Positions 7,793 through 14,721 of a stretch of DNA of 28,431 bases are shown here, in pieces. The DNA comes from an uncultured bacterium (GTDB taxonomy: Bacteria > Actinomycetota > Coriobacteriia > Coriobacteriales > Coriobacteriaceae): assembly GCA_905216175.1 (NCBI GenBank), contig CAJMSV010000012.1, positions 1 to 28,431 of the forward strand, given 5' to 3'. Within the stretch, counting starts at the first letter, position 1. Every line of letters starts with the position of its first letter. A program made the translations under genes and the position numbers. The notes below the pieces were generated by a model. That model had not been told where the DNA came from, made no database searches, and saw only the letters and a list, made by a program, of their open reading frames with translations.

Positions 7793-8731
7793 TTATCCGC
7801 GGAGAAACGCGTATGCGCTAGTTGCTGCTATGGCTCCGTCAGAAATCGCGGTCACGACCTGGCGTAAACGCTTGGAACGGATGTCGCCAGCGGCAAATAG
7901 ACCTAGCGTGCGGGTCGCCATGGATTCATCAGTCAGAATGCCGCCATCAGGCGCCAAATCAACTAGATGCTCAACAAGCTCGGTATGGGGTTGCGTTCCG
8001 GTAAAGACAAAGATGCCAAACGAGCCGGGCTCAAATGACTCGGTATGAGTCTCGCCGGATGCATTGTCCTTAAAGGTAATCGTCGTTGGCATGACTTCGC
8101 CCGATAGCTCCACAATACTAGTTTGGTACCTAACTGTAATATTGTCCTTTTCAAGCACCTTCTGAACAACACCATCAGGCGCACGGAACTGGTCGCGGCG
8201 CAGCACGATGGTCACACTGCTGGCAATGTCTGACAGGAACAGCGCCTCTTCGCATGCCGAATTGCCACCACCGATTACAAAGACCTGTTTGCCGCGGAAG
8301 AACATGCCGTCACATGTTGCGCAATATGAAACGCCACGACCGCGATAGGTATCCTCGCCAGCGAAACCTGCCGGACGCGGCGTGGCACCCATGCAAGCGA
8401 TAACACTCCTAGCCGTCGTATCACCAACATCGTGATGAACGGTAAACAATTTGGAGCCGGCATCGTAATCGACACCCGTCACCATGCTCCATGCAACCTG
8501 AGCCCCTAGGCCTTCTGCATGTTGTTGGAATCGCTCACCGAGTTCAGCGCCGCTCAGTAGCGGAATGCCCGGATAGGTCTCGACCTCATTGGTTGTGGCG
8601 ATCTGTCCTCCCGACATGCCCTGTTCAATCACGGTCGTCGTTAGGTTGGCGCGCGCCGCGTAAATGGCTGCAGCATAGCCCGCAGGGCCGCCGCCGATAA
8701 TAGCAACATCGATCGGCTGATGGGTAGTCAT
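7793..8731 (-). CDS. trxB: Thioredoxin-disulfide reductase
   Basis: This 312-residue cytoplasmic flavoenzyme passes electrons from NADPH through FAD to thioredoxin. The FAD-binding motif GGGPAG lies at about residue 13. The redox pair is in YCATCDG (Cys137 and Cys140), the NADPH-binding motif is GGGNSACEEA, and the C-terminal FAD motif is LFAAGDIR. Length and order are those of bacterial TrxB. I chose ATG at 8731 because GGAGG lies 10 bases upstream; an upstream in-frame ATG at 8806 would encode an unconserved leader. No thioredoxin gene is adjacent. It is divergent from the glycolipid glycosyltransferase and ends at its own terminator. Confidence 0.95.
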   Translation of the reverse strand: MTTHQPIDVAIIGGGPAGYAAAIYAARANLTTTVIEQGMSGGQIATTNEVETYPGIPLLSGAELGERFQQHAEGLGAQVAWSMVTGVDYDAGSKLFTVHHDVGDTTARSVIACMGATPRPAGFAGEDTYRGRGVSYCATCDGMFFRGKQVFVIGGGNSACEEALFLSDIASSVTIVLRRDQFRAPDGVVQKVLEKDNITVRYQTSIVELSGEVMPTTITFKDNASGETHTESFEPGSFGIFVFTGTQPHTELVEHLVDLAPDGGILTDESMATRTLGLFAAGDIRSKRLRQVVTAISDGAIAATSAYAFLRG

Positions 8732-8848
8732 GAAGAGACCTCCTGTCGAAAGATTGGCGTTCTTTGCGCTCATACCCAAATTTAGACGAACGTGACACTC
8801 ATGCACTACAATGATTCCTTGCGAAACTAAGATGAAGGGGAGTTATCG
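8732..8848. promoter_or_regulatory. Divergent promoter region, trxB / glycosyltransferase
   Basis: On the plus strand TACAAT at 8807-8812 is a good -10 box about 37 bases before the glycosyltransferase ATG, with a weak TTAGAC (8782-8787) upstream at 19-bp spacing. AGGGGAG (8834-8840) is its ribosome site. The trxB promoter must lie in the same 117 bases but no convincing pair of boxes stands out. Confidence 0.4.
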
Positions 8849-10150
8849 ATGGATCAAACGCAGACGAGCAATAGCGCTCCCCTGCCCATGCAAGCCACTC
8901 CCCAACCGGAGCAAATGACCGTTTCACCTGCACAAAAACCACTGGTAACCATTGTGCACGCATCGGTTGGATCGGGCCACAAAGCCGCCGCCAACGCGAT
9001 TGCACAAGCATTTGAGCTTATCCGCGGCACCAAGGGAATCCCCGAGGATGTTGAAATTGAAGTGCTCGATATCCTTGATTTTGGACGTATTAAATTCGAC
9101 GGCAATAAGACCGCGGCTTCTTTTACGGGAGCCACGCGCCCCATTTACGACCTGACCTGGCGATATACGCTTACGGGACATCTTCTCTGGGGTGGCGGCA
9201 CAGCATGGTCACGAATTATGTTCCCCGCCTTCAACGAATATGTCCGCACCCGCAGGCCCATGGCCGTGGTTGCAACACACATTACGGCAGCCAATGTTGC
9301 TGTGGGCGCCCGCGTCATCACGGGCATCGACTATCCCGTCATCTGCGTACCAACAGACTATGAAGTCGAAGGCTTTTGGCCCCACAAGGACACCGACCTG
9401 TTCTGCGTAGCCAACGAATTTATGGCCGAGACACTTCGCCCCCGTAAGGTTCCCGAGACCAAAATCCGCATTACAGGCATCCCCATTCGCGCCGGGTTTG
9501 ATACGGACTACGATCGCGAGGAAGAACTCGAAAAGTTCAATCTCCCCGCTGACAAGACCGTTGTGTTGGTGATGGCCGGTGCCAGTTTGCCTCAACCGTA
9601 CGTTCGCTTTCGCGCGGAGATGGACCGCACACTCCCCTTCCTGCGCAGCTTCGAGGACATGCACTTTGTCTTTTTGCCGGGCAAGGATGAGGAATACGCC
9701 ACCCGCCTCAAGACGCTCTTCGACGCCATGAAGCTCGAAAACGTCACGGTTCTGGACTACGTGGACGACATGGCGGCCCTCATGCACGGCTGCGACCTGG
9801 CAATCCTCAAATCGGGCGGACTCACCGTCACCGAGTGCCTGTGCGCGCATCTGCCGATGATCCTGCTGGGCAAATCATACGGCCAGGAAAAGGCCAACAC
9901 CACGATGCTCACCGGCATGGGCGCCAGCATGCACGTCACCACAGCACGAGAGCTCATCGTGACGCTCCGTCACCTGCACGACCACCCCGAGTCACTCAAA
10001 GCCCTGCTCATCAACGGCGATGTCCTACGCCGTCCACGCGCAGCGGAGGACATCGCCATCGCAACCATGGAGCTCGTAGGCAAACCCCAAAAGCGCAAAC
10101 GAGCCTTCTGCCGCTTCTACTGGGGCGATAAACCCGCGCATATTCGCTAG
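8849..10150 (+). CDS. Diacylglycerol glucosyltransferase, UgtP/MGDG-synthase family
   Basis: This 433-residue protein has the two halves of a GT-B glycosyltransferase. The N-terminal MGDG-synthase domain shows VTIVHASVGSGHKAAANAIAQAF and VATHITAANV. The C-terminal nucleotide-sugar-binding half shows VVLVMAGAS and the donor-site block ILKSGGLTVTECLC. Relatives transfer glucose or galactose from UDP-sugar to diacylglycerol at the inner membrane face, making glycolipids and lipoteichoic-acid anchors. The first 25 residues are polar and Gln/Pro-rich, longer than in Bacillus UgtP. The C-terminus ends in basic residues that may touch the membrane. The sugar and product cannot be read from sequence. 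It is followed directly by hairpin A. Confidence 0.85.
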   Translation: MDQTQTSNSAPLPMQATPQPEQMTVSPAQKPLVTIVHASVGSGHKAAANAIAQAFELIRGTKGIPEDVEIEVLDILDFGRIKFDGNKTAASFTGATRPIYDLTWRYTLTGHLLWGGGTAWSRIMFPAFNEYVRTRRPMAVVATHITAANVAVGARVITGIDYPVICVPTDYEVEGFWPHKDTDLFCVANEFMAETLRPRKVPETKIRITGIPIRAGFDTDYDREEELEKFNLPADKTVVLVMAGASLPQPYVRFRAEMDRTLPFLRSFEDMHFVFLPGKDEEYATRLKTLFDAMKLENVTVLDYVDDMAALMHGCDLAILKSGGLTVTECLCAHLPMILLGKSYGQEKANTTMLTGMGASMHVTTARELIVTLRHLHDHPESLKALLINGDVLRRPRAAEDIAIATMELVGKPQKRKRAFCRFYWGDKPAHIR

Positions 10151-10163
10151 GGTCTTAATGTCC

Positions 10164-10265
10164 GCTAGCCTGCGGGAGGCCCTATATATCATCCCGTGCT
10201 CAAACATTCTCGCTTCGCTGCGAAACTGCGCGCGGGACGATATATAGGGCCTCCCGCAGGCTAGC
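10164..10265 (-). repeat. Long hairpin A with conserved loop core
   Basis: Arms at 10164-10190 and 10239-10265 pair perfectly over 27 bp. They continue past one mismatch (A-C on the plus strand, G-T on the minus strand) into TCCCG/CGGGA (10192-10196, 10233-10237). The 36-nt loop, 10197-10232, read on the minus strand, contains CAGTTTCGCAGCGA and GCGAGAATGTTTGAGCA. The same core fills the loop of hairpin B in the opposite orientation. It starts 13 bases after the glycosyltransferase stop. No T-run follows on either strand, so an ordinary terminator does not explain it. A small 7-bp hairpin (10262-10287) follows. Confidence 0.9.
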
Positions 10266-10341
10266 TGCGTTAACGTACTAGCAGCTATACCAGATTCCCC
10301 ACCAGTAAAATCTGCAAAGGGGAACCAGAAAATATAAATAC

Positions 10342-10390
10342 AGTAAGCCGACGCTACAAAGGGACGGTCCCTTTGTAGCGTCGGCTTACT
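10342..10390. repeat. Near-perfect palindrome with 24-bp arms
   Basis: Arms at 10342-10365 and 10367-10390 are exact complements with a single base (10366) between them, centred on GGGACGGTCCC. It lies roughly midway between hairpins A and B. It could terminate both convergent genes, but T-runs are lacking, and such a tight centre favours a cruciform or a protein-binding site. GGGACGGTCCC-type palindromes resemble dispersed REP-like repeats; that is an inference. Confidence 0.85.
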
Positions 10391-10420
10391 AGAAAAGTAA
10401 ATATTGTTTCAAGCGAGTAG

Positions 10421-10529
10421 CCTCCCGCCCGCCTCTCACACATATCGTTCCACGCGCAGTTTCGCAGCGAGCGAAGCGAAGCGAGAATGTTTGAGCATGG
10501 AATGATATGTGTGAGAGGCGGGCGGGAGG
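10421..10529 (+). repeat. Long hairpin B with conserved loop core
   Basis: Arms at 10421-10452 and 10498-10529 pair over 32 bp with one G-T wobble (10447/10503). The loop, 10453-10497, equals the 36-nt core of hairpin A plus a 9-nt insertion (GCGAAGCGA) in a GCGA-repeat tract. The stem differs from that of A, yet pairing is kept: TTCCA/TGGAA here replaces TCCCG/CGGGA there. It ends 13 bases before the dut stop, mirroring the distance from A to its own neighbour. Confidence 0.9.
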
Positions 10530-10542
10530 GATACGAGCGCCC

Positions 10543-10986
10543 CTAGGCGACGCCGCTGGAGCCAAAGCCTCCGTTGCCTCGGTCGGTTTTGTCTAGTTCT
10601 TCTACTTCTACGAGGTTGACGGTGGGTACTTCTTGGATGACCAATTGGGCAATTCGGTCGCCCTTGTTGATTTGAATGTCGTTGGTGGGATCTAGGTTGA
10701 TGAGGATAACCTTGAGTTCTCCTCGGTAGTGGGCGTCGATGAGGCCCGGCGTGTTGACTATAGACAGGCCCTGCTTGATGGCCAAGCCGCTGCGGGGCGG
10801 GACGAAGCCGGCGTAGCCGTCGGGCAGGGCGATGGCCAACCCAGTAGAGACCAGACGGCGTTCGATGGGCTTCAGGTCGCAGGCCTCGTTGGAGCGCAGA
10901 TCCAGGCCGGCATCAGTGGGAAGGGCGTATTTGGGAAGCTCGACGGTGGGGTCGAGACGCTTTATGTTGACGGTAATGTTGGACAT
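10543..10986 (-). CDS. dut: dUTP diphosphatase (trimeric dUTPase)
   Basis: This 147-residue enzyme hydrolyses dUTP to dUMP and pyrophosphate, keeping uracil out of DNA and feeding dTMP synthesis. All five dUTPase motifs are visible: DAGLDLRS, PRSGLAIK, GLIDAHYRGELKV, GDRIAQLV and the glycine-rich C-terminal RGNGGFGSSG that closes over the active site. The length is normal. The start lies 4 bases after the nrdR stop with AAGGTGA as ribosome site, so nrdR and dut form a coupled pair for nucleotide control. The gene is convergent with the glycosyltransferase, and hairpin B lies just beyond its stop. Confidence 0.96.
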   Translation of the reverse strand: MSNITVNIKRLDPTVELPKYALPTDAGLDLRSNEACDLKPIERRLVSTGLAIALPDGYAGFVPPRSGLAIKQGLSIVNTPGLIDAHYRGELKVILINLDPTNDIQINKGDRIAQLVIQEVPTVNLVEVEELDKTDRGNGGFGSSGVA

Positions 10987-10990
10987 GGAA

Positions 10991-11434
10991 TCACCTTAAC
11001 TTGTCGAGCTCTTGCAGAAACTCATCAACGTCTTTGAAATCGCGGTAGACCGAGGCAAAGCGGATGTACGCCACCTTGTCGATCTTGGCCAAGCGCTTGA
11101 GCACCATGTCGCCCACCTCAAGGGACGTGACGGCCGTCAGCGTGCGAGAGCGCAGCTCGACCTCGATGTCGTCGATAATCTCATTGAGCTTCTTAGTGTC
11201 GATATCGCGCTTGATGGTGGCGCGCATCAAGCCGACGAGCAGCTTATTGCGATCGAACCGCTGCTTAGTTCCGTCCGACTTAATGACCTCGATTGGGTCT
11301 TCACATCGCTCGAACGTTGTAAAGCGGTAGTTACACGAGCAACATTCACGACGGCGCTTAATGGTGTTATTTGACTCCTGCATACGGGAATCAACGACGC
11401 GGGTATGTGCCTTGCCGCATTTGGGACAGCGCAT
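10991..11434 (-). CDS. nrdR: Transcriptional repressor NrdR
   Basis: This 147-residue repressor controls ribonucleotide reductase genes according to ATP and dATP levels. The N-terminal zinc ribbon is complete (MRCPKCGKAHT, then CCSCNYRFTTFER) and is followed by the ATP-cone domain starting at PIEVIKSDGTKQRFDRNKL. Length is typical. ATG at 11434 follows GAGGAGG at close spacing. The start codon and the end of the ribosome site lie within a 12-bp inverted repeat (11429-11472) that could hold the message closed. In actinobacteria nrdR usually lies beside lexA and a LysM division inhibitor, exactly as here. Confidence 0.96.
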   Translation of the reverse strand: MRCPKCGKAHTRVVDSRMQESNNTIKRRRECCSCNYRFTTFERCEDPIEVIKSDGTKQRFDRNKLLVGLMRATIKRDIDTKKLNEIIDDIEVELRSRTLTAVTSLEVGDMVLKRLAKIDKVAYIRFASVYRDFKDVDEFLQELDKLR

Positions 11435-11472
11435 GGTACCTCCTCTTAAACGATAACAAGGGTACCATGCGC
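11429..11472 (-). promoter_or_regulatory. Hairpin enclosing the nrdR start codon
   Basis: GCGCATGGTACC at 11429-11440 and GGTACCATGCGC at 11461-11472 are perfect complements. In the nrdR message (minus strand) the downstream arm includes the AUG and the last bases of the ribosome site; most of GAGGAGG falls in the 20-nt loop. This could repress or tune initiation, alone or with a ligand or protein. It also sits 13 bases past the LysM stop, so a role at that 3' end is possible. Confidence 0.65.
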
Positions 11473-11485
11473 AGCGCGATAATGA

Positions 11486-11938
11486 TTACGAACGAGCAGG
11501 AACCTTAAGATGCGCACCGGCGTCGAGCGAACCATGCTCCAAATGATTGACGTTACGGATCATGTCGGAAGTCTCTTGCGTGGAAAGGCCTTCGATTGGA
11601 TATTCCTCGGCAAGAGACCAAAGAGAATCGCCAGGCTGAACGCGAATGGTCTCGTAGGTAACGTTGGAAACGGACTCGGCATACGCGGCGTGACGAACGC
11701 TAAAGACCGACATAGAGAGGACAACGAAGAGCGTAAGCGCAACGGCAACGGCGACAATCGTCGAAACCTTCAGGGCAACGCGAGCCGGCGCGACTACAGC
11801 CTGCTGATTGCGAGCAGGCTTTACGGTCAAAGGCTGAAAGCCGGAGCGGCCACCCCGAACAACCGTAAAAGTGGGTTCTGCAGGCGTCTCGAGCTTAAGG
11901 GCAAGGTTTCCCTGGACCATATTCGTTGCGTTCATCAT
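11486..11938 (-). CDS. LysM-domain membrane protein, SOS cell-division inhibitor-like
   Basis: This 150-residue protein has a 50-residue cytoplasmic N-terminus, one membrane segment (VSTIVAVAVALTLFVVLSMSVF, about 60-80) and an external LysM domain (TIRVQPGDSLWSLAEEYP). It is divergent from lexA. The same arrangement holds for yneA in Bacillus and Rv2719c in Mycobacterium, which are SOS-induced and delay division through their LysM and membrane parts. The shared spacer carries two GAAC-N4-GTTC LexA boxes and a degenerate third, so damage induction is strongly expected. The start is ATG-ATG at 11938 preceded by GAGAGGAG. Sequence identity to either relative cannot be judged here, so no symbol is given. 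Confidence 0.85.
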   Translation of the reverse strand: MMNATNMVQGNLALKLETPAEPTFTVVRGGRSGFQPLTVKPARNQQAVVAPARVALKVSTIVAVAVALTLFVVLSMSVFSVRHAAYAESVSNVTYETIRVQPGDSLWSLAEEYPIEGLSTQETSDMIRNVNHLEHGSLDAGAHLKVPARS

Positions 11939-12006
11939 GTTCTCCTCTCGCGTGTTTTGCTGAGAACAGTTTTATCAAGCCTCGCGGACAAAAATGTCTA
12001 GCGCGA

Positions 12007-12018
12007 GAACGAATGTTC
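12007..12018. promoter_or_regulatory. LexA box 1
   Basis: GAACGAATGTTC fits the Gram-positive/actinobacterial LexA core GAAC-N4-GTTC exactly. It lies 69 bases upstream of the divergent LysM gene and 81 bases before the lexA ATG. Confidence 0.85.
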
Positions 12019-12034
12019 GGTTATTATTATCTTC

Positions 12035-12046
12035 GAACAGTTGTTC
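12035..12046. promoter_or_regulatory. LexA box 2
   Basis: GAACAGTTGTTC fits GAAC-N4-GTTC exactly and is preceded by C (CGAAC). It lies 28 bases from box 1. Confidence 0.88.
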
Positions 12047-12062
12047 CTGTCAAGCAAAATTC

Positions 12063-12074
12063 GAACATTTGTTT
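12063..12074. promoter_or_regulatory. LexA box 3 (degenerate)
   Basis: GAACATTTGTTT has one mismatch to GAAC-N4-GTTC and is flanked as CGAAC. It is spaced 28 bases from box 2, the same interval as between boxes 1 and 2. It lies just upstream of the lexA ribosome site. Confidence 0.65.
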
Positions 12075-12098
12075 GACATGGGTAGAGAGGATGCCCTG

Positions 12099-12743
12099 AT
12101 GGCTCGCAAAATTACCAAGCGTCAGCAGCAAATTTACGACTTCATCAAGGAATATCAGCAAGAGAAGGGTTATCCGCCCAGCGTGCGCGAGATGGCTTCT
12201 GCCGTGGGCCTTTCCTCCCCCAGCACCGTGCACGCCCACTTATCTGCCTTGGAGGCGCGCGGGCTGCTCAAGCGCGATGCCACCAAACCGCGCGCCCTGG
12301 AACTCTTTAACGAGGACGGCTCCTCTGTCTCAATTTCTAAATCTGACGAGCCCACCGCACCTCGCGGAACGGTCTCGCTTCCGCTCGTTGGTCGCGTCGC
12401 GGCTGGGATTCCCATTCTGGCCGAGCAGAATATCGAAGACACTTTTACTATCCCGACCGAAATCGCCACCGATCAAGGTTCCTTTATCCTTGAGGTGCAT
12501 GGGAGCTCAATGATCAATGTCGGCATCTTCAATGGCGATTACATCATCGTCCGTGAACAAAAGAGTGCCATGAACGGCGAAATTGTCGTGGCCATGATTG
12601 ATGGTTCAGCGACCGTCAAGACGTTCTACAAGGAGCAGGGACGCGTACGCCTGCAGCCTGAGAATGACACCATGGAGCCTATCTATGCAACGAATCCCGT
12701 TATCTTGGGCAAAGTCGTCGGCTTGATGCGCCGGTTCTCGTAA
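12099..12743 (+). CDS. lexA: SOS repressor LexA
   Basis: This 214-residue repressor cleaves itself when activated by RecA filaments. The N-terminal winged helix is clear (KITKRQQQIYDFI, PPSVREMASAVGLSSPSTVHAHL). The cleavage site is Ala102-Gly103 in VAAGIPI, and the catalytic pair is Ser137 in HGSSM and Lys174 in ATVKTF. Upstream in-frame codons reach 11994, but they run through the LexA boxes. ATG at 12099 has AGAGAGG upstream, whereas ATG at 12078 has no ribosome site. Three boxes spaced 28 bases apart predict tight autoregulation. Its TAA overlaps the ATG of the following acetyltransferase-like gene. Confidence 0.97.
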   Translation: MARKITKRQQQIYDFIKEYQQEKGYPPSVREMASAVGLSSPSTVHAHLSALEARGLLKRDATKPRALELFNEDGSSVSISKSDEPTAPRGTVSLPLVGRVAAGIPILAEQNIEDTFTIPTEIATDQGSFILEVHGSSMINVGIFNGDYIIVREQKSAMNGEIVVAMIDGSATVKTFYKEQGRVRLQPENDTMEPIYATNPVILGKVVGLMRRFS

Positions 12744-13447
12744 TGCAAAAACGCATCACAATCTTTGATACCGTCCGCGGGTTTACGATGATTTCAATGG
12801 CAGGTTTTCACGCTTGCTACGATCTCGCCTACCTGTACGGTTGGGATATGCCCTGGTTTACCCAGACTGTCTTTCAAGACATCTAGCGCGCCAGCATTAG
12901 CTGGGTATTCTTGTTTATCGCGGGTTGGATGTGCACTCTTTCGCACAACAATATCAAACGTGCCGCCAAATACGCCTTAGCAGCACTCGTCGTCTGGTTG
13001 GCAACAACACTTGTCTCAGTCGACGATTCGGTTAATTTTGGCATCATCTACTGCATGGCCGCATGCACCGGCAGCGTGGCGTTGACCGATCCCGTCCTTA
13101 AGAAGATATCGGCGAGAGGGGGCATGTCCCTATGCCTGGTGTTGTTCGCCCTCACCTGGAGCATCCCCAAAACGATCTACCCTGTCCCCTACCTAGCGTG
13201 GCTGGGATTTCCGAGCCCTGGGTTTGTTTCAGGTGATTACTACCCCATCATCCCATTTATCTTTATGTATCTTACAGGATACTTCGCCGCACATATAGCG
13301 CAGGGAATCGAAAAGACCGTCCCTAGCTGGGCCTACGCCAACCCCCTGCCGGCGCTCGCCAGCCTTGGACGTCATGCACTCCCCTTTTATCTGCTGCATC
13401 AGCCCATCATACTGGGCATTTTGGAGCTCGCCTACTCGGTGCGATAA
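12743..13447 (+). pseudogene. DUF1624 acetyltransferase-like membrane protein interrupted by TAG
   Basis: The frame starts at ATG 12743 (TAATG overlap with the lexA stop) and reads MQKRITIFDTVRGFTMISMAG, typical of the DUF1624/heparan-glucosaminide N-acetyltransferase-like family. It meets TAG at 12884-12886 (codon 48). The same frame then continues without a shift for 186 codons (SISWVFLFIAGWMCTLSHNN and further membrane segments) to TAA. Only one base separates it from an intact 234-residue protein; the family often has Trp or Gln near this position, so TGG or CAG to TAG is likely. A shorter protein could restart at ATG 12911. The 3' end overlaps hflX by 16 bases on the opposite strand. A sequencing error cannot be excluded. 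Confidence 0.8.
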
Positions 13448-14721
13448 CGCTCGAGCCGCGGTGCAATACGAGCCGGCAGTTTCGCCACAATACGAACGCC
13501 ATCCTCAAGATATTCCTCGTGCAAAAGGGTTCCCTGTTCATGCACGAGTGTGATGAGTGCACCTTCACGATACGGGATATCAGCAGAGAGCAACACATCG
13601 GTAGCAGCCGCCTCACGAGCAATACGGTCGACGAGATCATCGAGTCCCTCGCCCGTCTGGGCCGAGAACAGCACGGCCTCGGGATAGCGACGACGGAAAC
13701 TTAATCGATCAACGCTATCGAGAAGATCGATTTTATTGAATACGGTCAGCGTTAGGCGCTCTCCGGCGCCGATCTCATCAAGCACGCGGTCGACAGCCTC
13801 CAGCTGCCGTTCATAGTCCTCGTCAGACGCATCTACGACTTTGAGAATTAGGTCGGCACCCAACACCTCGGACAGCGTCGATTTAAAGGCGTCGACAAGA
13901 CCATGCGGCAGTTTTTGAATAAAGCCGACGGTATCGGTAATCGTCATGCCGCGACCGCCGGGCAGGTGATACGAACGCGTCGTCGGGTCGAGCGTAGCAA
14001 ACAGCTTGTCCTGCGAAAGTACCGTAGAGCCGGTCAGGCGATTGAGTAACGTCGATTTACCGGCATTGGTATAACCGGCTAACGCGACGCGAAATGCCGG
14101 TGACTCAATGCGGCTCTTGGATTGAACATCGCGACGCTGTTCAACCTGCTTGAGCTCACGACGAAGCGCAGCGATCTTATTACGAATGAGGCGACGGTCG
14201 ACCTCGAGCTGACTTTCACCCTGACCAAAGCGTGAGCCGATGCCGCCGCGCGTCTGCTCCTTGGCGAGATGGCTCCACATGCCACGCAGACGAGGCAGCA
14301 GATACTGTAACTGTGCCAACTGCACTTGCAGACGTCCCTCACGCGTCTGAGCATGAAGGCCAAAGATATCCAAGATCAGTGCCGTACGATCGATAATCTT
14401 TACCGGCTCGCCCACGGCTTTCTCCAAATAGGATTGCTGCGAGGGCGATAAATCGTCGTCGAAGATAACAACATCGACATCCATACGATGCACGAGCCCG
14501 CAAAGCTCTTCAACCTTACCGGAACCGATAAACGATTTAGGATACGGCTTTACCAAACGCTGCGACAAGCGCGCCACGCACCGGGCACCAGCCGTATGGG
14601 CAAGACGCTCCAGCTCATCGAGCGATCGATCGAGTGGCCATGCATTGTCGCGCCACTCAACACCAACCAAAATGGCACGCTCGGGCTCGGGCGACGTGGG
14701 AACAAGGGGAAAACGGGCCAT
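13432..14721 (-). CDS. hflX: GTPase HflX
   Basis: This 429-residue GTPase binds the large ribosomal subunit and splits or rescues stalled ribosomes under stress. The N-terminal HflX domain includes SFIGSGKVEEL and VIFDDDLSPSQQ. The helical linker carries GGIGSRFGQGESQLE with the family motif RRLIRNKI. The G domain has GYTNAGKSTLLNRL, DTVGF and NKID. The start overlaps the miaA stop (TAATG), so miaB, miaA and hflX are coupled in one transcript, as in many bacteria where miaA and hflX are neighbours. The 3' end overlaps the convergent broken acetyltransferase gene. Confidence 0.96.
   Translation of the reverse strand: MARFPLVPTSPEPERAILVGVEWRDNAWPLDRSLDELERLAHTAGARCVARLSQRLVKPYPKSFIGSGKVEELCGLVHRMDVDVVIFDDDLSPSQQSYLEKAVGEPVKIIDRTALILDIFGLHAQTREGRLQVQLAQLQYLLPRLRGMWSHLAKEQTRGGIGSRFGQGESQLEVDRRLIRNKIAALRRELKQVEQRRDVQSKSRIESPAFRVALAGYTNAGKSTLLNRLTGSTVLSQDKLFATLDPTTRSYHLPGGRGMTITDTVGFIQKLPHGLVDAFKSTLSEVLGADLILKVVDASDEDYERQLEAVDRVLDEIGAGERLTLTVFNKIDLLDSVDRLSFRRRYPEAVLFSAQTGEGLDDLVDRIAREAAATDVLLSADIPYREGALITLVHEQGTLLHEEYLEDGVRIVAKLPARIAPRLERYRTE

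Noticed and set aside
10164..10265. Simple Rho-independent terminator
   Set aside because: There is no T-run on either strand, the loop is 36 nt, and the loop is conserved in B; termination may be a side effect but does not explain the conservation.
10164..10529. Integron attC sites, a retron or insertion-sequence ends in the hairpin spacer
   Set aside because: No integrase, reverse transcriptase or transposase is nearby, no attC core sequences are seen, and the outer ends of A and B do not match as terminal repeats would.
12884..12886. TAG readthrough or recoding in the acetyltransferase-like gene
   Set aside because: Other genes here end in TAG normally (for example the FHA gene at 3307-3309), and no tRNA or recoding signal is seen. 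A nonsense mutation or error is simpler.
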